Source: Pseudomonas sp. KBW05 (lineage in GTDB: Bacteria > Pseudomonadota > Gammaproteobacteria > Pseudomonadales > Pseudomonadaceae). Taken from it: a DNA stretch of 64,000 bases. The stretch lies in contig NZ_QAJM01000009.1 of the NCBI RefSeq assembly GCF_003852405.1, forward strand, positions 234,563-298,562. Reading direction: 5' to 3'. Made by a program: the position numbers and the translations under genes. Numbering within the stretch: position 1 is the first letter of the stretch; the number at the start of each line of letters is the position of its first letter. The notes under the pieces are model-generated. The model was not told the origin of the DNA and did no database searches. It saw nothing but the letters and a program-made list of their open reading frames with translations. Below are positions 14,240-24,440 of the stretch, one piece after another.

Positions 14240-15042
14240 GAGGCGATCATCCACAGCAGCACGGCAAAGATCGGAATCGCGGCCGTCAGGCTGTCGATGC
14301 GGTCCAGCACACCACCGTGACCCGGCAGCAGGTTGCTGCTGTCCTTGATCCCGGCCTGGCGCTTGAACATGCTTTCGGTGAGGTCACCCACCACCGAGAT
14401 AAATACGACAATGGCCGTGCCCAGCAAGCCGAGGAAAATCTCCTTCACCGACCAGTCGCGCACAAGCCCGACAACCAACGTGATCACCAAGGTCAACGCC
14501 AAGCCGCCATACACACCTTCCCAGCTCTTGCCCGGGCTGACAGCCGGCGCCAGCTTGCGCTTGCCGAACGCCCGACCGGAGAAGTAGGCGCCGATGTCAG
14601 CCCCCCACACCAGCACCATCACGGCCAGGATCAACTCGTTACCGATAGGGTAGCGCTTGATCTCCACCAGCCCTTGCCAAGCCGGCAGCAGGATCAACAA
14701 GCCAATTACCAGCTTGCAGGCAACGCTGGACCACTGGCTGCTGGTACGCGGAAAAGTCAGCACCAGGAAGGTTGCCAACGCCCACCACAATACTGCCGCC
14801 CCCAGCACCCAGGGCGCGATGTCCGGCAGGATGTACATCAGGAACAACAACAGCGCCACGACAGCGGCGTACGTCACGCGCGGCAACTGGCTGGTGAACC
14901 CCGCCAGGCGCGCCCACTCCCAGGCCCCAAGGGTCACGACCAAGCCGATAAACAGCGCAAAACTGGAACCGTCGAGCAGGAAAAACCCGCACAGGGCAAT
15001 CGGCAGCAGGATCAGTGCTGTGATGATTCGTTGTTTAAGCAT
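14236..15042 (-). CDS. cdsA: Phosphatidate cytidylyltransferase
   Basis: CdsA makes CDP-diacylglycerol from phosphatidic acid and CTP, the branch point for all bacterial phospholipids. The 268-residue protein has about eight hydrophobic membrane segments. The family signature lies near the C-terminus ([12 protein letters not shown], with the conserved HGG and DRxD), preceded by the serine-lysine region VSPGKSWEG. It starts directly after uppS with no gap and overlaps dxr by four bases. The call is secure. Confidence 0.97.
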   Translation of the reverse strand: MLKQRIITALILLPIALCGFFLLDGSSFALFIGLVVTLGAWEWARLAGFTSQLPRVTYAAVVALLLFLMYILPDIAPWVLGAAVLWWALATFLVLTFPRTSSQWSSVACKLVIGLLILLPAWQGLVEIKRYPIGNELILAVMVLVWGADIGAYFSGRAFGKRKLAPAVSPGKSWEGVYGGLALTLVITLVVGLVRDWSVKEIFLGLLGTAIVVFISVVGDLTESMFKRQAGIKDSSNLLPGHGGVLDRIDSLTAAIPIFAVLLWMIAS

Positions 15043-15798
15043 TTAAACCCGGGCTCCAGCTTCGATCTGCTCACTTGTTTTACCAAAGCGACGCTGACGG
15101 GAAGCGAAATCGGCCAGCGCATTGCGCATGGCATCGTGTTTGAAGTCCGGCCAGAACAGGTCGGAGAAGTACAGCTCGGTATAGGCCAACTGCCACAACA
15201 GGAAGTTGCTGATGCGGTGCTCGCCCCCGGTGCGGATGCACAAGTCCGGCAACGGCAGATCACCGGTCACCAGGCAGGTTTGCAACAATTCGGGCGTGAT
15301 GTCGTCCGGGCGCAGATGACCGGCCTGCACTTCGCGGGCGAGCCGCTGTGCCGCCTGGGCGATGTCCCACTGGCCGCCGTAGTTGGCTGCAATCTGCAAC
15401 ACAAAACGGTTGGCACCTGCGGTAATGGCCTCAGCCTCGCGCATGGCCGCCTGCAGTTCTGGATGGAACCGTGAACGGTCACCGATGATTCGCAGGCTGA
15501 TATTGTTGTCGTTAAGGCGCTTGGCCTCACGACGCAGGGCCTTGAAGAACAGATCCATCAAGGCACTGACTTCTTCGGCAGGGCGCTGCCAGTTTTCACT
15601 GGAGAAGGCAAAGAGGGTCAGAACCTCGACCTTGGCCTCGGCGCACACCTCAATCACAGCCCGCACCGCATCGACACCCGCTTTATGCCCGGCAACACCC
15701 GGCATAAAGCGTTTCTTCGCCCAGCGATTATTCCCATCCATGATGATCGCGACATGGCGCGGCACCACAGAGGGTACAGTCTGCTTGGTCTTTTCCAT
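15043..15798 (-). CDS. uppS: Isoprenyl transferase (undecaprenyl diphosphate synthase)
   Basis: UppS extends farnesyl diphosphate with isopentenyl units in cis configuration to form the C55 carrier lipid used for peptidoglycan and O-antigen. The 251-residue protein has the catalytic aspartate at residue 21 in IIMDGNNRWAKKR. The C-terminal RTGGEHRISNFLLWQ segment binds the homoallylic substrate. The frr stop lies 17 bases upstream and cdsA follows immediately. Its position between frr and cdsA-dxr is standard for proteobacteria and links it to the isoprenoid supply from Dxr. Confidence 0.97.
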   Translation of the reverse strand: MEKTKQTVPSVVPRHVAIIMDGNNRWAKKRFMPGVAGHKAGVDAVRAVIEVCAEAKVEVLTLFAFSSENWQRPAEEVSALMDLFFKALRREAKRLNDNNISLRIIGDRSRFHPELQAAMREAEAITAGANRFVLQIAANYGGQWDIAQAAQRLAREVQAGHLRPDDITPELLQTCLVTGDLPLPDLCIRTGGEHRISNFLLWQLAYTELYFSDLFWPDFKHDAMRNALADFASRQRRFGKTSEQIEAGARV

Positions 15799-15815
15799 GA
15801 AGGTGTCCTGACCCC

Positions 15816-16373
15816 TTATACGGCCATCAGGTCCTTTTCTTTTTCTTCGGTGGCCTTGGTGATCTGGGCCTCGGCATCTTTGGTCAGCTTGTCGATATCG
15901 GCGACGGCACGGCGCTCTTCGTCTTCGCTGATTTCCTTGTCCTTGACCAGCTTCTTCAGATCACCCAGTGCATCGCGACGGATGTTGCGAACAGCAACAC
16001 GTGCGTCTTCAGCGGCACTGCGCGCCTGCTTGGTGAAGCCCTTGCGGGTTTCTTCAGTCAGGGCAGGCATGGAGATCAGCAACAACTCGCCCAGGTTGGT
16101 CGGGTTGAGGTTCAGGCCGGCACTCTGGATGGCCTTGTCGACCGCGCCGAGCATGTTGCGCTCAAAGGCTACGACTTGCAGGGTGCGCGAGTCTTTAACG
16201 GTAATGTTGGCAACGCTGCTGATCGGCGTATCGGAACCGTAGTACGGCACCATCACGCTGCCCAGGATGCTCGGGTGCGCCTTGCCGGTACGAATCTGGC
16301 CGAACGCGTGGTTCAGGGATTCCAGGGATTTCTGCATACGCGCCTGGGCGTCTTTCTTGATTTCGTTGATCAT
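15816..16373 (-). CDS. frr: Ribosome recycling factor
   Basis: RRF works with EF-G to split the post-termination ribosome. The protein has the normal 185 residues, ends in the long charged helix of domain I, and contains the conserved [10 protein letters not shown] segment and IRRDA region. It starts within the pyrH stop (ATGA overlap at 16370-16373), which implies translational coupling with UMP kinase. The block pyrH-frr-uppS is conserved across gammaproteobacteria. Confidence 0.97.
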   Translation of the reverse strand: MINEIKKDAQARMQKSLESLNHAFGQIRTGKAHPSILGSVMVPYYGSDTPISSVANITVKDSRTLQVVAFERNMLGAVDKAIQSAGLNLNPTNLGELLLISMPALTEETRKGFTKQARSAAEDARVAVRNIRRDALGDLKKLVKDKEISEDEERRAVADIDKLTKDAEAQITKATEEKEKDLMAV

Positions 16374-17113
16374 TGTTGGCCTTCCTCGATCAGAGTCCCT
16401 TCAGCGCCGCCGTGTACGATATTCAGCAGGGCGCCGGGCTTGTTCATGTTAAATACGCGCAGCGGCATCTTGTGGTCGCGGCACAGGCAGATTGCCGTCA
16501 GGTCCATCACACCCAGCTTGCGATCCAGCACTTCATCGTAGGTCAGATGATCGAACTTCTCGGCATGCGGGTCTTTGAATGGGTCAGCAGTGTATACACC
16601 ATCAACCTTGGTTGCCTTGAGCACCACATCAGCATCGATTTCGATAGCGCGCAGACACGCAGCCGAATCGGTGGTGAAGAACGGGTTACCCGTGCCGGCA
16701 GCGAAGATCACCACTTCTTTCGAATTCAGGTGGCGCATGGCTTTGCGGCGATCATAGTGATCGGTCACGCCCACCATGGAAATAGCCGACATCACGATAG
16801 CCGAGATATTGGCACGCTCCAGGGCGTCACGCATGGCCAAGGCGTTCATCACAGTGGCCAGCATGCCCATATGGTCGCCAGTCACCCGATCCATACCGGC
16901 CGCACTCAGTGCCGCGCCGCGGAACAGGTTACCGCCACCAATCACCAGGCCAACCTGCACGCCGATGCCGACCAGTTGGCCGACTTCCAGCGCCATGCGG
17001 TCGAGTACCTTGGGATCGATCCCGAACTCTTCCGAGCCCATCAGGGCCTCGCCGCTAAGCTTGAGTAGAATGCGTTTATAGCGAGCCTGATAACCACTGC
17101 CCTGCTGAGCCAT
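16370..17113 (-). CDS. pyrH: UMP kinase
   Basis: PyrH phosphorylates UMP to UDP as a homohexamer of the amino acid kinase fold, and differs from eukaryotic UMP/CMP kinases. The 247-residue protein begins with [14 protein letters not shown], the nucleotide-binding start of the family. It also has the GGGNLFRG loop and a C-terminal TADP segment that contacts substrate. The leader upstream contains a 14-base palindrome at 17154-17167. It lies 209 bases downstream of tsf and past the tsf terminator, so it probably has its own promoter. Confidence 0.97.
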   Translation of the reverse strand: MAQQGSGYQARYKRILLKLSGEALMGSEEFGIDPKVLDRMALEVGQLVGIGVQVGLVIGGGNLFRGAALSAAGMDRVTGDHMGMLATVMNALAMRDALERANISAIVMSAISMVGVTDHYDRRKAMRHLNSKEVVIFAAGTGNPFFTTDSAACLRAIEIDADVVLKATKVDGVYTADPFKDPHAEKFDHLTYDEVLDRKLGVMDLTAICLCRDHKMPLRVFNMNKPGALLNIVHGGAEGTLIEEGQQ

Positions 17114-17153
17114 TGCGAATCTCTCCTGCGGCGTATTTTAAAAATTCTTGGCG

Positions 17154-17167
17154 AGCCGTTTACGGCT
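17154..17167 (-). promoter_or_regulatory. 14-base palindrome in the pyrH leader
   Basis: AGCCGT, TT, ACGGCT forms a short palindrome about 40 bases upstream of the pyrH start. It could be a small RNA hairpin in the leader or a protein site. I do not recognise it as a known operator, and no T-run follows it. Confidence 0.35.
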
Positions 17168-17266
17168 TGCGTTCACTCTAGCTGGACGCTCTCACAGCGC
17201 CATCGGAACACGGCTTTGTAAGCCAGTTCCGAAGGGAAACCAAATAAAATTGGCCTTCCCATTTGA

Positions 17267-17300
17267 AAAGAGGCTGCGCGCGTGAGCGGGCAGCCTCTTT
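17267..17300 (-). terminator. Rho-independent terminator of tsf
   Basis: An 11-base perfect stem (AAAGAGGCTGC with GCAGCCTCTTT) with a 12-base loop lies 22 bases after the tsf stop. On the minus strand it runs into TTTTC. It should end the rpsB-tsf transcript before pyrH. Confidence 0.85.
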
Positions 17301-17322
17301 CGGGCGACAGTTGAAAACTGTC

Positions 17323-18186
17323 TTATTGCTTGGCGGCAGCCAGCTGGGCAGCAACTTCTTCAGCGAAGTTGTCGACCGGCTTCTCGATGCCTTCGCCTAC
17401 TTTGAAGTAAGTGAAGGAAACGATTTCAGCACCGGCTTTCTTAGCCAGTTCGCCAACCTTGATTTCAGGGTTCTTGACGAACGCCTGCTCAACCAGGCTT
17501 GCTTCGGCCAGGAACTTGCTGATACGGCCTTTGACCATGTTCTCAACAATGTTTTCTGGCTTGCCTTTGATTTTTTCTTCGTTCAGCTGCAGGAACACAG
17601 CTTTTTCACGCTCGATCGCTTCGGCAGAAACTTCCGAAGGCAGCAGGAACTCAGGGTTGCTGGCCGCTACGTGCATAGCGATGTCTTTGGCCAGTTCAAC
17701 GTTGCCGCCTTTCAGGACAACTGCAACACCGATCTTGTTGCCGTGCAGGTAACCACCAACAACATCACCTTCAACGCGAACCAGGCGACGGATGTTGACG
17801 TTTTCGCCAACCTTGCCGACCAGTACCAGGCGAGCAGCTTCTTGAGCTTCGATCAGAGGCTCAACGGTAGTCAGCTTGTCAGCGAATGCTTTTTCAACGC
17901 TGGCAGCTACGAACGCCTTGAAGTCGTCCTGCAGAGCCAGGAAGTCGGTCTGCGAATTCACTTCCAGCAGAACAGCGGATTTGCCGTCTTCTTTCAGAGC
18001 GATCGCGCCTTCAGCAGCTACGTTGCCTGCTTTCTTGGCAGCCTTGATGGCGCCGGAAGCACGCATGTCATCAATGGCTTTTTCGATGTCGCCGTCAGCC
18101 TTTTCCAGGGCTTTCTTGCAATCCATCATGCCTTCGCCGGTACGCTCACGCAGTTCTTTAACCAACGCTGCAGTAATTGCTGCCAT
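17323..18186 (-). CDS. tsf: Translation elongation factor Ts
   Basis: EF-Ts exchanges GDP for GTP on EF-Tu. The 287-residue protein has an N-terminal UBA-like domain (LVKELRERTGEGMMDCKKAL), the TDF-containing core that contacts EF-Tu (NSQTDFLALQ), and a C-terminal module. I chose the ATG at 18186 (MAAITAALVKEL) because it is the conserved start and has AGAGGAA about ten bases upstream; eleven codons upstream in frame are not conserved. It follows rpsB, and a terminator-like hairpin lies in the gap, which would lower tsf output relative to S2. Confidence 0.97.
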   Translation of the reverse strand: MAAITAALVKELRERTGEGMMDCKKALEKADGDIEKAIDDMRASGAIKAAKKAGNVAAEGAIALKEDGKSAVLLEVNSQTDFLALQDDFKAFVAASVEKAFADKLTTVEPLIEAQEAARLVLVGKVGENVNIRRLVRVEGDVVGGYLHGNKIGVAVVLKGGNVELAKDIAMHVAASNPEFLLPSEVSAEAIEREKAVFLQLNEEKIKGKPENIVENMVKGRISKFLAEASLVEQAFVKNPEIKVGELAKKAGAEIVSFTYFKVGEGIEKPVDNFAEEVAAQLAAAKQ

Positions 18187-18325
18187 TTTCAAATTCCTCT
18201 TGGATAGGTTTTCAACCATTCCACCCGATCGAACGGGGGATCAATTCTTCCCGAATCACCCTTGTAGGCCGCTGCACGTTACAGATGATGTAGCTGCGCT
18301 GCCGACAAATGGTTTTCGAGGTGGC

Positions 18326-18350
18326 AAAAAGGGGGCCAAGCCCCCTTTTT
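18326..18350 (-). terminator. Terminator or attenuator between rpsB and tsf
   Basis: A perfect inverted repeat (AAAAAGGGGGC, 3-base loop, GCCCCCTTTTT) sits 28 bases after the rpsB stop and about 140 bases before tsf. It has a strong GC stem and a T-run on the minus strand. Partial termination here is the simplest reading, because tsf has no other obvious promoter and rpsB-tsf cotranscription with attenuation is known in E. coli. Confidence 0.85.
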
Positions 18351-18378
18351 GCTTACTGAGTCAACGCCAGGGCGTCAA

Positions 18379-19116
18379 TTACTCAGCGGCTGCTACCGGA
18401 GCTTCTTCAACGAACTGCTCGGTACCGCCAGCAACGTGGTTGCGACCACGGATTACAGCGTCAGCCATCGAACCCATGTACAGCTGGATAGCGCGGATTG
18501 CGTCATCATTGCCTGGGATGATGTAGTCAACGCCTTCTGGGCTGCTGTTGGTATCGACTACGCCGATAACAGGGATGCCCAGCTTGTTGGCTTCGGTGAT
18601 CGCGATGCGCTCGTGATCAACGTCGATAACGAACAGTGCGTCAGGCAGACCGCCCATGTCCTTGATACCACCCAGGGAACGATCGAGCTTTTCCAGGTCA
18701 CGGGAGCGCATCAGCGCTTCTTTCTTGGTCAGCTTGGCGAAAGTACCGTCTTCGGCTTGCACTTCAAGGTCACGCAGACGCTTGATGGAAGCACGGATGG
18801 TTTTGAAGTTGGTCAGCATGCCGCCCAACCAGCGGTGATCGACGTACGGCGAACCGCAACGTGCTGCTTCTTCAGCAACGATCTTGCCAGCGGAACGCTT
18901 GGTGCCGACGAACAGAATCTTGTTTTTGCCCTGGGCCAGGCGCTCTACGAAAGTCAGAGCTTCGTTGAACATTGGCAGGGTTTTTTCAAGGTTGATGATG
19001 TGGATCTTGTTACGTGCGCCGAAAATGTATTTACCCATTTTCGGGTTCCAGTAACGGGTCTGGTGACCGAAGTGCACACCGGCCTTCAGCATATCGCGCA
19101 TGTTGACTTGGGACAT
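18379..19116 (-). CDS. rpsB: 30S ribosomal protein S2
   Basis: S2 binds late to the 30S subunit and is needed with S1 for mRNA binding. The 245-residue protein has the family signatures [20 protein letters not shown] near the N-terminus and [12 protein letters not shown] in the second half, and has the usual length. The start at 19116 has AAGGA seven bases upstream. It is transcribed away from map from a promoter near 19260, and its long leader is a likely site for S2 feedback control. It leads the rpsB-tsf operon. Confidence 0.98.
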   Translation of the reverse strand: MSQVNMRDMLKAGVHFGHQTRYWNPKMGKYIFGARNKIHIINLEKTLPMFNEALTFVERLAQGKNKILFVGTKRSAGKIVAEEAARCGSPYVDHRWLGGMLTNFKTIRASIKRLRDLEVQAEDGTFAKLTKKEALMRSRDLEKLDRSLGGIKDMGGLPDALFVIDVDHERIAITEANKLGIPVIGVVDTNSSPEGVDYIIPGNDDAIRAIQLYMGSMADAVIRGRNHVAGGTEQFVEEAPVAAAE

Positions 19117-19503
19117 GATAGTTCCTTAATAAGTCGGGTTTGGCCTCCACGTATCCCAATGACCAACCAGCGGCATCAAGGCCTCCGGCACCCAGGTCAT
19201 CGTGTCGACACGTGTGTGGATTTAAGCTTCACGGGGTATCCCCGGAAAGCGGCGCATTTTATACCACAGCATCCGTAAAAACGAAACCCGCAATCGCATT
19301 TGCCGCTCACTGCGTTTACGCAACCCCTTGAATAGAGCCAACATCACCCTACCTTATAGAGAGAAGCGATCGTCAGGGGCTCATGATTTGCCGCCCACGT
19401 CTGCTAGAATCGCGTTTTTTAGGGCTTGTGCGAATTCTGTAACCTTTTGTCGCACGCCCGTGAACCGTATTGATTTCAGCGCGTCGCGCTAGAGAGAGCC
19501 TGT
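19117..19503. promoter_or_regulatory. rpsB-map divergent intergenic region with rpsB leader
   Basis: This 387-base gap holds no gene. On the minus strand it contains the rpsB promoter and about 130 bases of leader from roughly 19250 to 19117. E. coli and other gammaproteobacteria have a structured rpsB leader through which S2 represses its own mRNA; a similar role here is inferred and I did not fold it. On the plus strand TAGAAT at 19405-19410 is a possible -10 for map, with no convincing -35. The stretch around 19321-19380 shows nothing I can name. Confidence 0.5.
19258..19266 (-). promoter_or_regulatory. rpsB promoter, extended -10
   Basis: On the minus strand TGG followed by TATAAA forms an extended -10 element 142 bases upstream of rpsB. 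A GC-rich GCGCCGC discriminator follows, typical of stringently controlled ribosomal promoters. The -35 (TTTCGT at 17 bases spacing) is weak, which fits an extended -10 promoter. Confidence 0.65.
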
Positions 19504-20286
19504 ATGACCGTTAGTTTGAAAACCGCCGAAGACATTGCTGGCATGCGCATCGCCGGCAAACTGGCTGCCGACGTGCTGGAAATGATTGCCGAGCACGTCA
19601 AGCCCGGCGTCACCACCGAAACCCTGAACCAGATCTGCCACGACTATATCGTCAACGTCCAGGGCGCCATCCCTGCGCCGCTGAACTACAAGGGCTTCCC
19701 CAAGTCGATCTGCACCTCGGTCAACCACGTGGTCTGCCACGGCATTCCGGGCGACAAGCCGTTGAAGGACGGCGACACCCTGAACATCGACGTCACCGTG
19801 ATCAAGGACCGCTACTTCGGCGACACCAGCCGCATGTTCCACGTCGGCACCGTGCCGGTCTGGGCCGAGCGCCTGTCCCAGGTAACCCAGGAATGCATGT
19901 ACAAGGCCATCGAGATCGTCAAGCCTGGCTGCCGCCTCGGTGACATCGGTGAAGTGATCCAGAAGCATGCGGAAAAGAACGGCTTCTCCGTAGTCCGCGA
20001 GTTCTGCGGCCACGGCATCGGTACCGTGTTCCACGAAGAACCGCAGATCCTGCACTACGGCCGCGCCGGCACCGGCATGGAACTGAAAGCCGGCATGACC
20101 TTTACCATCGAGCCGATGATCAACCAGGGCAAAGCCGACACCAAGGTGCTGGGCGATGGCTGGACCGCTATCACCAAGGACCGCAAGCTCTCGGCCCAAT
20201 GGGAACACACCCTGCTGGTCACCGAGACCGGCTACGAGATCTTCACCCTGCGCGCCGACGACACGATCCCACGCGTTTCGGCCTAA
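19504..20286 (+). CDS. map: Methionine aminopeptidase, type I
   Basis: Map removes the initiator methionine from new proteins with small second residues. The 260-residue enzyme shows the five metal ligands of the pita-bread fold: two aspartates in NIDVTVIKDRYFGDTSRMF, the histidine in GHGIG, and glutamates in TIEPM and QWEHTL. The length matches type Ia enzymes without an N-terminal extension. It is divergent from rpsB and followed after 65 bases by glnD, an order kept in many gammaproteobacteria. ORF start MTVSLKTAEDI is supported by a purine-rich AGAGAGAG upstream. Confidence 0.97.
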   Translation: MTVSLKTAEDIAGMRIAGKLAADVLEMIAEHVKPGVTTETLNQICHDYIVNVQGAIPAPLNYKGFPKSICTSVNHVVCHGIPGDKPLKDGDTLNIDVTVIKDRYFGDTSRMFHVGTVPVWAERLSQVTQECMYKAIEIVKPGCRLGDIGEVIQKHAEKNGFSVVREFCGHGIGTVFHEEPQILHYGRAGTGMELKAGMTFTIEPMINQGKADTKVLGDGWTAITKDRKLSAQWEHTLLVTETGYEIFTLRADDTIPRVSA

Positions 20287-20351
20287 AGGTTGCTTTGGTT
20301 TTCCCATGTAGTGTTGTTGCTGACTGAATAGATAGAAAGGAAAACCGATCG

Positions 20352-23054
20352 ATGCCCCAGGTGGATCCCGAACTCTTCGACCGTGGCCAGTTCCAGGCCG
20401 AACTGGCCCTGAAGGCGAGCCCCATCGCCGCCTTCAAGAAGGCGATCCGCCAGGCCCGCGAGGTGCTCGATGAGCGCTTTCGCAGCGGCCGCGACATCCG
20501 CCGGCTGATCGAGGACCGCGCCTGGTTCGTCGACAACATCCTGCAAAAGGCCTGGGAACAGTTCAACTGGAGCGAAGACGCCGATATCGCCCTGGTGGCC
20601 GTCGGCGGCTACGGCCGTGGTGAACTGCACCCCTACTCCGACATCGACCTGCTGATCCTGCTGGACAGCGCCGATCATGAGATCTTTCGCGATTCCATCG
20701 AGCGCTTTCTCACCTTGCTGTGGGACATAGGCCTGGAAGTCGGCCAGAGCGTGCGCTCGGTGGACGAATGCGCCGAAGAAGCCCGCGCCGACCTCACCGT
20801 CATCACCAACCTGATGGAAAGCCGCACCATTGCCGGCCCCGAACGTCTGCGCCAGCGCATGCTCGAAGTCACCAGCACTGCGCACATGTGGCCGAGCAAG
20901 GACTTCTTCCTGGCCAAGCGTGCCGAGCAGAAAGCCCGCCATCACAAGTACAACGACACCGAATACAACCTGGAACCCAACGTCAAAGGCTCACCGGGCG
21001 GGTTGCGGGACATCCAGACGATCCTGTGGGTTGCCCGTCGCCAGTACGGCACCCTGAACCTGCGCGCCCTGGCCGGCGAAGGCTTTTTGGTGGAGAGCGA
21101 AAACGCCCTGCTGGCCTCGTCCCAGGAGTTCATCTGGAAAGTGCGCTACGCCCTGCACATGCTCGCCGGACGTTCCGAAGACCGCCTGCTGTTCGACCAT
21201 CAACGCTCCATCGCCACCCTCCTGGGCTTTGAAGGCGAAGATGCGAAAACCAGCATCGAAAGCTTCATGCAGCAGTACTACCGGGTGGTCATGAGCATTG
21301 CCCAGCTCAGCGACCTGATCATCCAGCATTTCGAAGAAGTGATCCTGGCCCCCGAAGACGAAGCGCCGCCGCAGCCGATCAACGCGCGCTTCCAACTGCA
21401 CGACGGCTATATCGAGGCGCGCAACGACAACGTGTTCCGCCGCACGCCGTTCGCCATGCTGGAAATCTTCGTGCTGATGGCCCAACAGCCGGAAATCAAG
21501 GGCGTGCGCGCCGACACCATCCGCCTGCTGCGCGAGCATCGCCACCTGATCGACGACGAATTCCGCAACGACATCCGCAACACCAGCCTGTTTATCGAGC
21601 TGTTCAAGTGCAAGATCGGCATCCACCGCAACCTGCGCCGGATGAACCGCTACGGCATCCTTGGGCGCTACCTGCCGGAGTTCGGTTTTATCGTCGGGCA
21701 GATGCAGCACGACCTGTTCCACATCTACACCGTAGACGCCCACACCCTGAACCTGATCAAGCACCTGCGTAAGTTGCAGTACACCCAGGTGTCAGAGAAA
21801 TTCCCGCTGGCCAGCAAGCTCATGGCCAAGCTGCCCAAGCCCGAGCTGATCTACCTGGCCGGCCTGTACCACGACATCGGCAAGGGCCGCCATGGCGATC
21901 ACTCGGAAGTGGGTGCCGTGGATGCCGAAGCGTTTTGCCAGCGCCACCAGTTGCCGCTGTGGGACAGCCGCCTGATCGTCTGGCTGGTGCAGAACCACCT
22001 GGTGATGTCCACCACCGCCCAGCGCAAGGACTTGTCCGACCCGCAGGTGATCCACGACTTTGCAGGAATAGTCGGCGACGAAACCCGCCTCGATTACCTG
22101 TACGTGCTGACCGTCTCCGACATCAACGCCACCAACCCGACGCTGTGGAACTCATGGCGCGCCAGCCTGTTGCGCCAGCTCTACACCGAGACCAAGCGCG
22201 CCCTGCGCCGCGGCCTGGAAAACCCGGTGGACCGCGAAGAGCAGATCCGCCGCACCCAAAGTGCCGCCCTGGATATCCTCGTGCGCGGCGGCAACGACCC
22301 GGACGACGTCGAGCAACTGTGGTCACAACTGGGTGACGATTATTTCCTGCGCCACACCGCCGGCGACGTCGCCTGGCACAGCGACGCGATCCTGCAACAA
22401 CCCGCCGATGGCGGCCCGCTGGTGCTGATCAAGGAGACCACCCAGCGCGAATTCGAAGGCGGCACGCAGATCTTCATCTACGCGCCCGACCAGCACGATT
22501 TCTTCGCCGTGACCGTGGCGGCCATGGACCAGCTCAACCTGAACATCCACGACGCCCGGGTCATCACCTCCAGCAGCCAGTTCACCCTCGACACCTATAT
22601 CGTGCTCGACACCGAAGGCGAGTCGATCGGCGACAACCCGGCGCGGGTGAAGAAGATCCGCGAGGGCCTGACCGAGGCCCTGCGCAACCCTGACGACTAC
22701 CCGACCATCATCCAGCGCCGGGTGCCGCGCCAGCTCAAACACTTTGCGTTTGCGCCGCAGGTGACCATCTCCAACGATGCCCAGCGCCCGGTCACGGTGC
22801 TGGAACTCAGCGCGCCGGATCGCCCCGGCCTGCTGGCGCGTATCGGTGGGATCTTCCTGGAATTCGACCTGTCGTTGCAGAACGCCAAGATTGCGACCCT
22901 CGGCGAGCGCGTGGAAGACGTGTTCTTCATCACCGACGCCGACAACCAGCCGCTGTCCGACCCTGAGCTGTGCCTGCGCTTGCAGGAAGCCATCGTCCAG
23001 CAGTTGAGCGTGACCCAGGAACCCGGCGTCGAACTGACACGCCTGACCATTTGA
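20352..23054 (+). CDS. glnD: Bifunctional uridylyltransferase/uridylyl-removing enzyme GlnD
   Basis: GlnD senses glutamine and adds or removes UMP on PII proteins (GlnB/GlnK), and so sets nitrogen control of GlnA and NtrBC. The 900-residue protein has an N-terminal nucleotidyltransferase domain ([19 protein letters not shown] with the DxD pair near residue 95), then an HD hydrolase domain ([17 protein letters not shown] near residue 510), then two C-terminal ACT domains that bind glutamine. AAGGA precedes the start at 20352. Length and domain order are normal for the family. A REP pair follows the stop. Confidence 0.97.
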   Translation: MPQVDPELFDRGQFQAELALKASPIAAFKKAIRQAREVLDERFRSGRDIRRLIEDRAWFVDNILQKAWEQFNWSEDADIALVAVGGYGRGELHPYSDIDLLILLDSADHEIFRDSIERFLTLLWDIGLEVGQSVRSVDECAEEARADLTVITNLMESRTIAGPERLRQRMLEVTSTAHMWPSKDFFLAKRAEQKARHHKYNDTEYNLEPNVKGSPGGLRDIQTILWVARRQYGTLNLRALAGEGFLVESENALLASSQEFIWKVRYALHMLAGRSEDRLLFDHQRSIATLLGFEGEDAKTSIESFMQQYYRVVMSIAQLSDLIIQHFEEVILAPEDEAPPQPINARFQLHDGYIEARNDNVFRRTPFAMLEIFVLMAQQPEIKGVRADTIRLLREHRHLIDDEFRNDIRNTSLFIELFKCKIGIHRNLRRMNRYGILGRYLPEFGFIVGQMQHDLFHIYTVDAHTLNLIKHLRKLQYTQVSEKFPLASKLMAKLPKPELIYLAGLYHDIGKGRHGDHSEVGAVDAEAFCQRHQLPLWDSRLIVWLVQNHLVMSTTAQRKDLSDPQVIHDFAGIVGDETRLDYLYVLTVSDINATNPTLWNSWRASLLRQLYTETKRALRRGLENPVDREEQIRRTQSAALDILVRGGNDPDDVEQLWSQLGDDYFLRHTAGDVAWHSDAILQQPADGGPLVLIKETTQREFEGGTQIFIYAPDQHDFFAVTVAAMDQLNLNIHDARVITSSSQFTLDTYIVLDTEGESIGDNPARVKKIREGLTEALRNPDDYPTIIQRRVPRQLKHFAFAPQVTISNDAQRPVTVLELSAPDRPGLLARIGGIFLEFDLSLQNAKIATLGERVEDVFFITDADNQPLSDPELCLRLQEAIVQQLSVTQEPGVELTRLTI

Positions 23055-23085
23055 ACACCTGATTTCGCTGTGTGAGCGGGCTTGT

Positions 23086-23173
23086 GTGGGAGCGGGCTTG
23101 CTCGCGAATGCAGTGTGTCAGCCACACATAAGCTGACTGAACCACCGCTTTCGCGAGCAAGCCCGCTCCCACA
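23086..23173. repeat. REP inverted pair (REPIN type) between glnD and dapC
   Basis: TGTGGGAGCGGGCTTGCTCG and its reverse complement face each other at the two ends, separated by a less conserved loop. This is the paired, outward-TGTGGGA arrangement of Pseudomonas REPINs. A partial extra copy of the motif (GTGAGCGGGCTTGTG) abuts the left end at 23073-23087. The two genes run the same way, so the element may also form an mRNA hairpin. Confidence 0.9.
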
Positions 23174-23231
23174 TTGGACTTTCTTCGCCCAGTAGACCGC
23201 ATGCTTTCAACTGATTTTGAACGAGGCTTAC

Positions 23232-24431
23232 ATGAACAACGCCCTGAACCAACTCCAGCCCTACCCGTTCGAGAAACTGCGCGCCCTGCTCGGCAGCGTC
23301 ACGCCAAACCCGGCCAAGCGCCCGATTGCGTTGTCCATCGGCGAACCCAAGCACAAATCCCCGGAGTTCGTGGCCAAGGCCCTGGCCGACAACCTCGACC
23401 AGATGGCCGTGTACCCGACCACCCTGGGCATCCCGGCCCTGCGCGAGGCCATCGGCGCCTGGTGCGAACGCCGTTTCAGCGTGCCCAAGGGCTGGCTCGA
23501 CCCAGCGCGCAATATCCTGCCGGTCAACGGTACCCGTGAGGCGCTGTTCGCCTTCACCCAAACCGTGGTCAACCGTGGCGACGACGCGCTGGTGGTGAGC
23601 CCGAACCCGTTCTACCAGATCTACGAAGGCGCCGCGTTCCTCGCCGGGGCCAAGCCGCATTACCTGCCGTGCCTGGACAGCAACGGCTTCAACCCGGACT
23701 TCGACGCCGTGTCGCCGGACACCTGGAAACGCTGCCAGATCCTGTTCCTGTGCTCCCCCGGCAACCCGACCGGCGCGCTGATCCCGGTCGAAACCCTGAA
23801 AAAACTCATCACCCTGGCCGACGAATACGACTTCGTGATCGCCGCCGATGAGTGCTACAGCGAACTGTACTTCGACGAACAGACCCCGCCGCCCGGCCTG
23901 CTGAGTGCTTGCGTGGAACTGGGCCGCGAGGACTTCAAGCGCTGCGTGGTGTTCCACAGCCTGTCCAAGCGCTCCAACCTGCCGGGCCTGCGCTCCGGTT
24001 TTGTGGCCGGCGACGCCGACATCCTCAAGGCCTTCCTGCTGTACCGCACCTACCACGGCTGCGCGATGCCGGTGCAAACCCAGCTGGCCAGCATCGCTGC
24101 CTGGCAGGACGAAGCCCACGTATTGGCCAACCGCGACCTGTACCGCGAGAAGTTTGACGCCGTACTGGCCATCCTCACGCCAGTGCTGGACGTGCAAAGC
24201 CCGGACGGTGGTTTCTACCTGTGGCCGAATGTGAAGGGTGATGATGCGGCGTTCTGCCGTGATCTGTTCGTGGAAGAGCACGTGACCGTGGTGCCGGGCT
24301 CTTACCTGTCGCGGGAAGTGGACGGTTTCAACCCGGGTGCCGGGCGTGTGCGCCTGGCACTGGTTGCGCCGTTGGCGGAGTGTGTCGAAGCGGCGGAGCG
24401 GATTCGCGCGTTTATTCAACGTCGTCATTAA
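23232..24431 (+). CDS. dapC: Succinyldiaminopimelate transaminase
   Basis: DapC transfers an amino group from glutamate to N-succinyl-2-amino-6-ketopimelate in the succinylase branch of lysine and diaminopimelate synthesis. The 399-residue protein is a fold-type I PLP enzyme. The SPGNPTG motif and the PLP lysine in HSLSKRSNLPGLRSG are visible. I chose the ATG at 23232 (MNNALNQLQPYPF), five codons inside the longest frame, as the conserved start. dapD and dapE lie 3 and 11 kb downstream on the same strand, which supports dapC over other class I aminotransferases. Confidence 0.93.
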   Translation: MNNALNQLQPYPFEKLRALLGSVTPNPAKRPIALSIGEPKHKSPEFVAKALADNLDQMAVYPTTLGIPALREAIGAWCERRFSVPKGWLDPARNILPVNGTREALFAFTQTVVNRGDDALVVSPNPFYQIYEGAAFLAGAKPHYLPCLDSNGFNPDFDAVSPDTWKRCQILFLCSPGNPTGALIPVETLKKLITLADEYDFVIAADECYSELYFDEQTPPPGLLSACVELGREDFKRCVVFHSLSKRSNLPGLRSGFVAGDADILKAFLLYRTYHGCAMPVQTQLASIAAWQDEAHVLANRDLYREKFDAVLAILTPVLDVQSPDGGFYLWPNVKGDDAAFCRDLFVEEHVTVVPGSYLSREVDGFNPGAGRVRLALVAPLAECVEAAERIRAFIQRRH

Positions 24432-24440
24432 TGAAACACG

